From the NCBI GenBank assembly GCA_044507065.1, contig JBIQJY010000075.1:1-12735 (forward strand): a DNA stretch of 12,735 bases, read 5' to 3'. This stretch comes from SCN-69-37 sp044507065. Its GTDB lineage: Bacteria; Acidobacteriota; Vicinamibacteria; Vicinamibacterales; SCN-69-37. The translations under genes and the position numbers were made by a program. Below the pieces are notes generated by a model that was given only the letters and a program-made list of their open reading frames with translations, made no database searches and had not been told where the DNA came from. Shown here one piece after another: positions 7,415 to 12,735 of this stretch. Positions within the stretch are counted from its first letter, which is position 1, and the number at the start of each line of letters is the position of its first letter.

Positions 7415-7441
7415 GACGCGTCGGGCGCGGGGTGACGCGTC
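7415..7441 (+). terminator. GACGCGTC hairpin after the PQQ dehydrogenase
   Basis: Two copies of the self-complementary octamer GACGCGTC (7415-7422 and 7434-7441) are separated by 11 bases, so they can pair as an 8-bp stem. The structure begins four bases after the TGA at 7409-7411, where a terminator is expected. No T tract follows. As DNA, the two copies are also a spaced pair of identical palindromes. Confidence 0.4.
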
Positions 7442-7509
7442 GCGGCCGACGTCGAGCGCCGCGATGTGCGTCAGGGTGACGCCGGAGCGGAAGGCGCGCG
7501 GCGGTTCGA

Positions 7510-7551
7510 GCCTCGCTCCCGCAGTGCGAGCCAGCGGCTTGCGGGCGAGGC
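7510..7551. repeat. extended imperfect inverted repeat
   Basis: GCCTCG (7510-7515) and CCCGCA (7518-7523) pair with TGCGGG (7540-7545) and CGAGGC (7546-7551), giving 12 bp with a two-base bulge. An inner AGCC/GGCT pairing (7529-7532 with 7536-7539) extends it. It could be a bidirectional terminator between two convergent genes, or a REP-like dispersed repeat. Confidence 0.45.
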
Positions 7552-7708
7552 GATGGGCGTTCAGGCCGAACCGCGCGCGGATGGAGCGAACGGCTTCGAG
7601 CGGTCGCGAGCGGAGACCGGGACGCGTGACCCTGGGCTCGACGTGTGGTCCGTCAGTCCGAACGCTCTCGGGGCAGCTACTGGCCGCAGGGACGCGAATC
7701 GCTCGACG

Positions 7709-8644
7709 CTAACGGCGCTCGACCGGAGACTGACCCGCAAGGAAGCGATCGAGCCGCACGACGACGTCGGCCAGGTACGCGCGATCGCCGGCGGCAATCT
7801 CGGTCGTGACGTAACCGTCGTAGCCGATCTCGTGCAGCGCCCGGCGCACGTCGACCCAGTCGACGGCTCCGTCGCCGAGGTTCTCCCAGCTGTAGGTGTT
7901 CTTCTCGACCTTGAAGTCCTTCACGTGTACGCGGCAGATGCGCGCGCCAAGCGTGCGAATCCAGTCCTGCGGGAACCCGTAGAACATGACGTTGCCGACG
8001 TCGAAGTAGGCCTGGAGATAGGGCGACCCGAAGCCGTCCACAAACGCGTTCATCTCGAGCGGGCTCAGCAGGAACCTGTTCCAGACTTCCTCGACCGCGA
8101 TGATGACGCCGGCCTTCTCGGCGACGGGCAGCAGTCGGTCGCGGATGACGCGCGTCGATCGCGTCCACGCATCCTGGTACCGCGTGGCCGGATTGACGAC
8201 GGCCGGCACGAGCAGGACGGCGCCGGCACCCCAGAGCGTGGCGTTACGGATGGACGTGAGCATGCCCTGCACGCTCCGCTCGACGACCGCCGGATCGTCG
8301 GACGAGAGCGGCGACCGCCAGTGCTCGCTGTTCATCACGCAGTGGATGGGGAGGCCGGCCTCCTGCGACGCCTTCGCGATGACCTCGGCTTCGGCCTGAT
8401 CGTCAATCGTCTGCATCTCGACCGCGGCAAACCCCACCGCCTTCGCCAGCGCAAACCGGTCGGTGTAGGAAAGTTCGCGCGGCAGCATCGAGATCAGCAC
8501 GGCCTTCTTCGGCGAGCCTCCGGGCGCCTGCCCGCCGACCTGCGCGGCCGCGGTTCGCGACATCCCGGAGATCGACGCGGCAACGGCTGCCGACGCGGCG
8601 CCGGCCTGTTTCAGAAACCTGCGACGGGACCTGGATGTGGACAT
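7709..8644 (-). CDS. Tat-exported sugar phosphate isomerase/epimerase-like TIM barrel
   Basis: This 311-residue protein belongs to the AP-endonuclease-2/xylose-isomerase-like TIM-barrel superfamily, which includes sugar isomerases, epimerases and keto-sugar lyases. It starts with a perfect Tat signal, SRRRFLK (residues 6-12), then an Ala-rich stretch, so the folded, metal-loaded protein is exported. Likely metal and catalytic residues are in AVEEVWNRF (E185/E186), YFDVGN (D215), CRVHVKDF (H240) and TTEIAAGD (E282), in the usual order. ATG 8644 is supported by GAGGAG four bases upstream. It diverges from the Gfo/Idh gene over 113 bases, so the two are probably co-regulated. No phosphate-specific residue is evident, so the substrate may be an unphosphorylated sugar or keto sugar. 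Exact chemistry is unknown. Confidence 0.88.
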   Translation of the reverse strand: MSTSRSRRRFLKQAGAASAAVAASISGMSRTAAAQVGGQAPGGSPKKAVLISMLPRELSYTDRFALAKAVGFAAVEMQTIDDQAEAEVIAKASQEAGLPIHCVMNSEHWRSPLSSDDPAVVERSVQGMLTSIRNATLWGAGAVLLVPAVVNPATRYQDAWTRSTRVIRDRLLPVAEKAGVIIAVEEVWNRFLLSPLEMNAFVDGFGSPYLQAYFDVGNVMFYGFPQDWIRTLGARICRVHVKDFKVEKNTYSWENLGDGAVDWVDVRRALHEIGYDGYVTTEIAAGDRAYLADVVVRLDRFLAGQSPVERR

Positions 8645-8648
8645 GGGG

Positions 8649-8654
8649 CTCCTC
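8649..8654 (-). promoter_or_regulatory. ribosome-binding site of the TIM-barrel gene
   Basis: GAGGAG on the minus strand sits four bases before ATG 8644 and supports that start. Confidence 0.6.
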
Positions 8655-8668
8655 GGGTTGTGGGCAGA

Positions 8669-8691
8669 TTATCGCCGACATGCCGTATGAT
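8669..8691. promoter_or_regulatory. back-to-back -10-like elements of divergent Tat-protein genes
   Basis: GATAAT on the minus strand (8669-8674) and TATGAT on the plus strand (8686-8691) each match the sigma70 -10 at five of six positions and point to the two divergent genes. Neither has a convincing -35 at the right distance. If both are used, the two promoters overlap and one regulator could control both genes. Confidence 0.35.
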
Positions 8692-8757
8692 GCGAGCCAT
8701 TCGCCACGAACGGACCGGGCTCGACCTTTCTCGCGGACACGCGTGCGGCAGGGACAT

Positions 8758-10071
8758 ATGTCGACACCTCCCAGCAATCCCCAGGACAACGGCATCGAAC
8801 GACGCGATTTCATGAAGGTCACCGGCGCGGCCGTCGGTGCACTGGCCGCCGGATTTCCGAGCATCATCTCGGCGCAGTCGGTCACCAACGTGCTCAAGGT
8901 GGGCCTGGTCGGCTGCGGGGGGCGTGGCGTCGGCGCTGCCGCGCAGGCGCTGACGGCCGACCCGAATGTCGTGCTCAGCCAGTTGGGCGAGATCGACACC
9001 GCCATCGTCGAACGCGCCCTTGCGCAGCTCAAGGGCAGCAGCCGGTTCGGCGACCGTGTCCAGGTCGAGACGCCGCCCGTCGGCCTCGAGGCCTACGAGC
9101 AGGTCATCAACAGCGACGTCGATGTGGTCCTGCTTGCCACGCCGCCGGGTTTCCGGGCGCCGCACGTGACGGCCGCCGTCGCCGCCGGCAAGCACATCTT
9201 CTGCGAGAAGCCGGCGGGCGTCGATTCGCCCGGAGTGCGCGCGGTCATTGCCGCGCAGCTCGCCGCGAAGCAGAAGGGCCTGGCGCTCGTGTCCGGGTTC
9301 TGCTGGCGCTACAACAACATGATCGTCGAGGCGATCGAGCGCGTGCACGACGGCGACATCGGCCGGCCCGTCGCGCACTACTCGACCTACTACACGAATC
9401 CCGTGAAGCCCATGCCGCCCGCGTCCGAGCGTCCGGCCGGCATGAGCGACATCGAGTGGCAGGTGCGCAACTGGTACAACTTCACCTGGCTGTCGGGCGA
9501 CAGCCTCGTCGAGCAGGCCATCCACAACGCCGACAAGATCATGTGGATCATGAAGGACACGCCGCCGCTGAGCGCCGTGGCCACCGGCGGCCGCGCCGTG
9601 CCGGCCAACGGCGGCAACATCTACGATCACTTCTCGGTGAACTACCTCTTCCCGAACGGGTATCGCGCGTTCCTGTCCAACCGTCAGGCGACCGGCTGCT
9701 ACAACGGCACACACGACTTCGTCATGGGCACCAAAGGCACGCTCGTGCTCGGCCAGGGGAATGCGCGCATCGAGCGTCCCGATGGTCGCGTGCGCTGGGA
9801 GTTCAAGGGCGAGGAGTACGACATGTACCAGCGCGAACACGACGAACTGTTCGCGTCGATCCGCCGCGGCCGGCCGAAGAACGACGACCTGAACCTGGCA
9901 ACCAGCACGCTGCTTGCCATCATGGGCCGGCAGGCGGCCTACACGGGACAGCAGGTGACCTGGGAGCAGGCATACCACTCGGAGGAGACGCTCGTGCCCT
10001 CGCCGATCCGCTGGGACGCGTCGCACGAGGTGCCGCCACTTGCCGTACCCGGTCGCACGAGGCTGATCTGA
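8758..10071 (+). CDS. Tat-exported Gfo/Idh/MocA family oxidoreductase
   Basis: The 437-residue product is an NAD(P)-dependent sugar oxidoreductase of the Gfo/Idh/MocA family. Its Tat signal ERRDFMK (residues 14-20) precedes an Ala-rich run and ISAQ, so it is exported folded, as is known for Zymomonas glucose-fructose oxidoreductase with its tightly bound cofactor. The Rossmann motif is GLVGCGGRGVG (G52, G54, G57), the catalytic lysine is K151 in CEKPAGV, and the HNAD motif (H256-D259) completes the usual active site. ATG 8758 is used because it immediately precedes the Tat region; GGGA lies three bases upstream. The downstream SUMF1-like gene begins nine bases after the stop, pointing to an operon. 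The likely reaction is oxidation or reversible oxidation-reduction of a sugar hydroxyl; the substrate is unknown. Confidence 0.93.
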   Translation: MSTPPSNPQDNGIERRDFMKVTGAAVGALAAGFPSIISAQSVTNVLKVGLVGCGGRGVGAAAQALTADPNVVLSQLGEIDTAIVERALAQLKGSSRFGDRVQVETPPVGLEAYEQVINSDVDVVLLATPPGFRAPHVTAAVAAGKHIFCEKPAGVDSPGVRAVIAAQLAAKQKGLALVSGFCWRYNNMIVEAIERVHDGDIGRPVAHYSTYYTNPVKPMPPASERPAGMSDIEWQVRNWYNFTWLSGDSLVEQAIHNADKIMWIMKDTPPLSAVATGGRAVPANGGNIYDHFSVNYLFPNGYRAFLSNRQATGCYNGTHDFVMGTKGTLVLGQGNARIERPDGRVRWEFKGEEYDMYQREHDELFASIRRGRPKNDDLNLATSTLLAIMGRQAAYTGQQVTWEQAYHSEETLVPSPIRWDASHEVPPLAVPGRTRLI

Positions 10072-10073
10072 GG
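10070..10073 (+). promoter_or_regulatory. ribosome-binding site overlapping the upstream stop codon
   Basis: GAGG overlaps the TGA of the Gfo/Idh gene and lies seven bases before ATG 10081. It favours that ATG over the in-frame GTG at 10075 and suggests translational coupling. Confidence 0.5.
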
Positions 10074-10080
10074 CGTGGCG

Positions 10081-11151
10081 ATGCGTCGGACCGTGTGGGT
10101 AATTGGCGCGGCGGTGATGGCCCTTGCCGTGACCGTGCCGGTGCTCACGCGACAGGCCGCGGCCGTCGATCCGCCACAGGCCGCGATCGATCCCGCCGAG
10201 ATGGCCGTCGTCGAGCGCCTGCGCGCGCGGATCGTCGAGCGCGAGGCGCAGGCGGCGCACGACCCGTCGAAGCCCTACGCCGTCAGCATCCCGAACACGC
10301 TCGTCACCTATGACATGGCACCCGTGCCGGCAGGCGAGTTCCTCATGGGATCGCCGTCCGGCCGGGGCCAGGACGACGAACGGCCGCAGCATCCCGTGCA
10401 GGTCGACGCGTTCTGGATGCAGGCGCACGAGGTGACGTGGGACGCATTCCTGCTGTTCATGTTCGCCGACCAGGCCGGCGATGCGGGGGACGCATCGGTC
10501 GACGGCCTGAGCCGCCCGACCGCGCCCCACCTCGAAATGAGTTTCGGCCGAGGCTCCGCGGGATTTCCGGCCATCAGCATGACGCAGCACGCGGCCAACA
10601 AGTACGCGCAGTGGCTCAGTGCGCGCACGGGTGAGTTCTACCGGCTGCCGACCGAGGCCGAATGGGAATACGCGTGTCGTGCCGGCACGACGACGGCCGT
10701 GCCCGACGGGCGACTCGACGACCACGCGTGGCATGCGGGCAACTCGCCGACGTCCGCGTTCAGGAACGGCACGTACCATCCGGTGGGATCGAAACGCCCG
10801 AATGCCTGGGGCATCTACGACATGCTCGGCAACGTCATGGAGTGGACGCTCGACGCCTATGCGCCGTATGCCGACGCGCCGGCGGCCAATCCGTGGGTAC
10901 GCGCGACCGACGCGTACCCGCACGCGGTGCGGGGCGGCTCCTGGAACGATCCGGCCGCGCGCGTCACCTGCGCCGCGCGCGTCGCATCGAGCGCCGACTG
11001 GAAGCGGCTCGACCCGCAGCTGCCGAAGAGCGTCTGGTACATGACCAACGCGCAGTGGCTGGGGTTCCGCCTCGTGCGACCCGTCACGCTGCCCGACGCC
11101 ACGACGATGTATCACGCCTGGAACAACGGCGTGGAGGTGGATCCGTTCTGA
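10081..11151 (+). CDS. exported SUMF1/FGE-fold protein without the catalytic cysteine pair
   Basis: This 356-residue protein has a hydrophobic signal segment (residues 4-20, then RQAAA) and a formylglycine-generating-enzyme (SUMF1) fold domain. Landmarks are PAGEFLMGS (83-91), the substrate-side HEVTWDAF, RLPTEAEWEYACRAGT (from 188), DMLGNVMEW, RGGSW (284-288) and GFRLV (328-332). Genuine FGE binds copper through two cysteines just after RGGS; here that stretch reads NDPAARVTC, keeping only the later structural cysteine of the CAAR motif (C297). It is therefore unlikely to activate sulfatases, and no sulfatase is encoded nearby. Other SUMF1-fold proteins act as C-type-lectin-like binding modules or as iron oxygenases such as EgtB, but no EgtB iron site is apparent. 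It lies between Gfo/Idh and ApbE in a tight operon. Confidence 0.88.
   Translation: MRRTVWVIGAAVMALAVTVPVLTRQAAAVDPPQAAIDPAEMAVVERLRARIVEREAQAAHDPSKPYAVSIPNTLVTYDMAPVPAGEFLMGSPSGRGQDDERPQHPVQVDAFWMQAHEVTWDAFLLFMFADQAGDAGDASVDGLSRPTAPHLEMSFGRGSAGFPAISMTQHAANKYAQWLSARTGEFYRLPTEAEWEYACRAGTTTAVPDGRLDDHAWHAGNSPTSAFRNGTYHPVGSKRPNAWGIYDMLGNVMEWTLDAYAPYADAPAANPWVRATDAYPHAVRGGSWNDPAARVTCAARVASSADWKRLDPQLPKSVWYMTNAQWLGFRLVRPVTLPDATTMYHAWNNGVEVDPF
11133..11150 (+). promoter_or_regulatory. Shine-Dalgarno and possible CTG start of the ApbE gene
   Basis: GGAGG (11133-11137) is the only good ribosome site near the ApbE start. It lies ten bases before CTG 11148, which overlaps the upstream TGA as CTGA, and 25 bases before the GTG at 11163. 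Starting at CTG would give the signal peptide MIALRVPAIAAIV, which has a positive charge before the hydrophobic core; starting at GTG gives none. Confidence 0.4.
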
Positions 11152-11162
11152 TCGCGCTGCGC

Positions 11163-12167
11163 GTGCCCGCAATCGCCGCGATCGTGCTCGCGGCGTCGAT
11201 GATGCGGCCCGGTGCGGGGGCCACGGGCCTCGACCGCTTCGAGGCCGTGGAGGCGCACATGGGCACGCTCGTGCGACTCGTCGTCTACGCACCTGACGCC
11301 GGCGCGGCCCGCGCGGCGTTTGCCGCCGGCTTCGATCGCGTCCGCGAACTCGATCACATCCTTTCCGACTATCGACGGGACAGCGAAGTCAGTCGACTCG
11401 CGGCGGCACCCGCCGGTCGCCCCATTCACGTGAGCGCGGATCTCTTCGCGGTACTGCGGGTCGCTCAGGAGATCGCCGCGATGACAGATGGCGCGTTCGA
11501 TGTCACGCAGGGACCGGTGACGCGGCTGTGGCGCGAGGCGCGCGCATCGGGACGCCTGCCGGACGGCGCCGCGCTCGAGGCCGCCTCGGCGCGGTCCGGT
11601 TTCCGGAAGCTGAGTCTCGACGACGAGCAACGGGCGGTGACGACAGCGGTGACCGGCATGGGCATCGATGTGGGCGGCATCGGCAAGGGGTACGCGGCCA
11701 GTGCGGCAGTGGAGGCCATCACCCGGATCGGCGTGCAGAGTGCGCTCGCGGCCGTGAGCGGGGACCTCGCGTTCAGCGCCGCGCCGCCCGGGCAGCCGGG
11801 CTGGCGCATCGCCGTATCGACCGGCGATGGTTCCCGCACGCCGGGCGACGACGCGCTGGTGCTGGAACATGCCGCCGTGTCGACATCCGGCGCGAGTGCG
11901 CAGCACCTCGACGTCGACGGCTCGCGCTATTCGCACATCATCGATCCGGCCAATGGTGCAGGGCTTCGCGACGACATCACGGTGACCGTCGTGGCACCAA
12001 CCGGCACCGAGGCCGACGCGCTCGCCACGGCGGTGAGCGTGCTTGGTGCCGAGCGTGGGCTTCGTCTGCTCGACCGACGTCCCGGTGTCTCCGGACGCGT
12101 CGTCGTGCGCACGGGCGCGGATGTCCGTGCGTATCGTTCGGCGCGATATCCGGGATCGGCCCCGTAG
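11163..12167 (+). CDS. apbE: ApbE-type FAD:protein FMN transferase
   Basis: The 334-residue product (from GTG 11163) is an exported ApbE, which moves FMN from FAD onto a threonine or serine of periplasmic proteins using Mg. Motifs in order: HMGTLVRLVVY (33-35 MGT), ELDHILSDYRRDSEVSRL, TDGAFDVTQGPVTRLW, DVGGIGKGYAASAAV (169-183), AAVSGDLAF in place of the usual NxGGD loop, AVSTSGASAQHL, SHIIDPANG, and the Mg site TEADALATAVSVLG (D285, T289). It starts with a short signal peptide ending near PGAGA, without a lipobox cysteine. The annotated GTG is conservative; a CTG at 11148 has a better-placed ribosome site. Translation is probably coupled to the SUMF1-like gene. No FMN-binding target domain is encoded in the window. 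Confidence 0.92.
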   Translation: MPAIAAIVLAASMMRPGAGATGLDRFEAVEAHMGTLVRLVVYAPDAGAARAAFAAGFDRVRELDHILSDYRRDSEVSRLAAAPAGRPIHVSADLFAVLRVAQEIAAMTDGAFDVTQGPVTRLWREARASGRLPDGAALEAASARSGFRKLSLDDEQRAVTTAVTGMGIDVGGIGKGYAASAAVEAITRIGVQSALAAVSGDLAFSAAPPGQPGWRIAVSTGDGSRTPGDDALVLEHAAVSTSGASAQHLDVDGSRYSHIIDPANGAGLRDDITVTVVAPTGTEADALATAVSVLGAERGLRLLDRRPGVSGRVVVRTGADVRAYRSARYPGSAP

Positions 12168-12193
12168 GCCGATCGTTGCCGCGCGCGGGGATG

Positions 12194-12199
12194 TAGAAT
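12194..12199 (+). promoter_or_regulatory. possible -10 before the DUF1080 gene
   Basis: TAGAAT matches five of six positions of TATAAT and is preceded directly by TG. It lies in the 75-base gap after apbE, 43 bases before ATG 12243. No proper -35 is seen (TTGCCG at 12176-12181 is only 12 bases away), so the last gene may instead be read through from upstream. Confidence 0.3.
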
Positions 12200-12242
12200 G
12201 CCGGCACCACACCGCCCGGTGGCCATATCCAAGAGAGTCCAC

Positions 12243-12735
12243 ATGCGTACGCCAGCGATTGCCGCGTTCGTTCTGACGATGGCGGCTGTGATGGCCGCGG
12301 GTTCCATGCAGGCACAGCAGCCCAATCCGTTTTTCGGCGCGTGGAACATGACCGGCGTGGCGCCGGACACGTCCTACGTCTACTGGCTCGAGATCACCGG
12401 GAGCGGCGGCCAGTTGGCGGGCCGGTTCCTCAATCGCGGCGGCAGCCCGACACCGTTGGCCGTCGTGCGCGTCGAGAACGACGAGCTCGTGTTCCAGGGC
12501 GGCCAGGCCGGCAAGCCGACCGGACCCGAGTATCGCGCGCGGATCGAGAATGGCCGGCTCGTCGGGCGCCACACGCTGCCGCCGGCCGCCGATGCCGCGC
12601 CGGGCGCTTCGGGCCGCACGGTGAACTGGATCGGCGTCCGGTCGCCGGCATGGCCGGCCGCCAACGCGAACGGCGCACATGCGTATGGAACGCCTGTCGC
12701 GTTGTTCGACGGCCGGTCGCTCGATGCCTTTGGTG
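12243..12735 (+). CDS. secreted DUF1080 (3-keto-disaccharide hydrolase) protein, 5' part
   Basis: The frame is open from ATG 12243 to the window end (164 codons and one base), so the C-terminus is missing. A signal peptide (MRTPAIAAFVLTMAAVMAAG, then SMQA, cleavage likely after A24) is followed by a beta-rich N-terminal domain (about 28-130: NPFFGAWNMTG, YWLEITGSGGQLAGRF, PLAVVRVENDELVFQG). That domain resembles the one often found before DUF1080. The DUF1080 domain itself begins at about residue 152 with PVALFDGRSLDAFG, the family's characteristic LFDGxxL-W/F opening. Pfam names this family 3-keto-disaccharide hydrolase; members are concanavalin-like folds acting on sugars or keto sugars. 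Weak AGAGAG-like ribosome site at 12232-12237. It is on the same strand as apbE, 75 bases downstream. Confidence 0.82.
   Translation, partial: MRTPAIAAFVLTMAAVMAAGSMQAQQPNPFFGAWNMTGVAPDTSYVYWLEITGSGGQLAGRFLNRGGSPTPLAVVRVENDELVFQGGQAGKPTGPEYRARIENGRLVGRHTLPPAADAAPGASGRTVNWIGVRSPAWPAANANGAHAYGTPVALFDGRSLDAFG

Larger units (their letters stand above)
7412..7708. other. about 300-base non-coding gap with hairpins
   Basis: This gap lies between the tail of the PQQ dehydrogenase and the tail of the minus-strand TIM-barrel gene. It contains two strong secondary structures (7415-7441 and 7510-7551) and GAGC/GCGAGC-rich sequence. Short open frames exist on both strands, but their arginine- and serine-rich composition gives no recognisable protein. 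Confidence 0.5.

Noticed and set aside
7561..7797. 78-codon open frame on the minus strand in the 300-base gap
   Set aside because: It overlaps the end of the TIM-barrel gene in another frame, is rich in Ser, Arg and Pro, and has no motif or ribosome site.
7466..8815. 449-codon open frame on the plus strand
   Set aside because: It covers the non-coding gap and the reverse complement of the TIM-barrel gene. The TIM-barrel protein has a Tat signal, metal-site motifs and a ribosome site, whereas this frame has none.
10081..11151. Active formylglycine-generating enzyme (sulfatase activator)
   Set aside because: The catalytic cysteine pair is missing and no sulfatase is encoded in the window.
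8611..11292. 893-codon open frame on the minus strand
   Set aside because: It lies opposite the well-supported Gfo/Idh and SUMF1-like genes, is rich in Arg, His and Val, and contains no family motif. Long antisense frames are expected in GC-rich coding DNA.
11112..12680. 522-codon open frame on the minus strand
   Set aside because: Antisense to apbE and the DUF1080 gene, with arginine-rich composition and no recognisable domain.
1..12735. CRISPR array, insertion sequence, transposase, integrase or toxin-antitoxin pair
   Set aside because: I found no regularly spaced repeats, no transposase or recombinase motifs and no small paired genes of such types.

Overview
This GC-rich window (roughly two thirds G+C by eye) looks like chromosomal DNA of a free-living, glycan-oxidising Gram-negative bacterium. 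The gene content (a very large CxxCH haem-binding dehydrogenase-like protein, a lipoprotein PQQ-type sugar dehydrogenase, twin-arginine (Tat) exported Gfo/Idh/MocA and TIM-barrel proteins, a DUF1080 protein, a YtxJ-type bacilliredoxin and an outer-membrane barrel) fits Acidobacteriota, perhaps the Vicinamibacteria. Planctomycetes or Verrucomicrobia cannot be excluded. This placement is inference from gene families; no marker gene is complete here.

Layout. Bases 1-31 are the 3' end of tmRNA (ssrA), followed by a 10-bp hairpin. Bases 274-4119 (+) encode one 1281-residue exported protein that joins a DUF6807 domain, a TIGR02604-type beta-propeller, HEAT-like repeats and a C-terminal cytochrome c domain. 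Then come a bacilliredoxin (4253-4618, -) and a divergent MOSC-domain protein (4744-5322, +), a small outer-membrane barrel protein (5386-5883, -) and a divergent PQQ-dependent sugar dehydrogenase lipoprotein (6128-7411, +). A non-coding stretch of about 300 bases with two hairpins separates this half from the next.

The right-hand part starts with two divergent Tat substrates: a sugar phosphate isomerase/epimerase-like TIM barrel (7709-8644, -) and a Gfo/Idh/MocA oxidoreductase (8758-10071, +). The oxidoreductase is followed, tightly packed on the same strand, by a SUMF1/FGE-fold protein that lacks the catalytic cysteine pair (10081-11151) and an ApbE flavin transferase (11163-12167, possibly starting at a CTG at 11148). 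After 75 bases comes a secreted protein with the start of a DUF1080 (3-keto-disaccharide hydrolase) domain, cut off by the window end.

How the genes may work together (inference). Almost every protein here carries an export signal, and most belong to families that oxidise sugars or handle oxidised sugars. The combination of exported Gfo/Idh dehydrogenase, TIM-barrel isomerase/lyase-like protein and DUF1080 protein resembles the oxidise-then-eliminate 3-keto-glycoside route described in Bacteroides, but with the enzymes placed outside the cytoplasm. The DUF6807-cytochrome c fusion and the PQQ dehydrogenase could feed electrons from sugar oxidation into a periplasmic chain, and ApbE would flavinylate an exported partner that is not encoded in this window.
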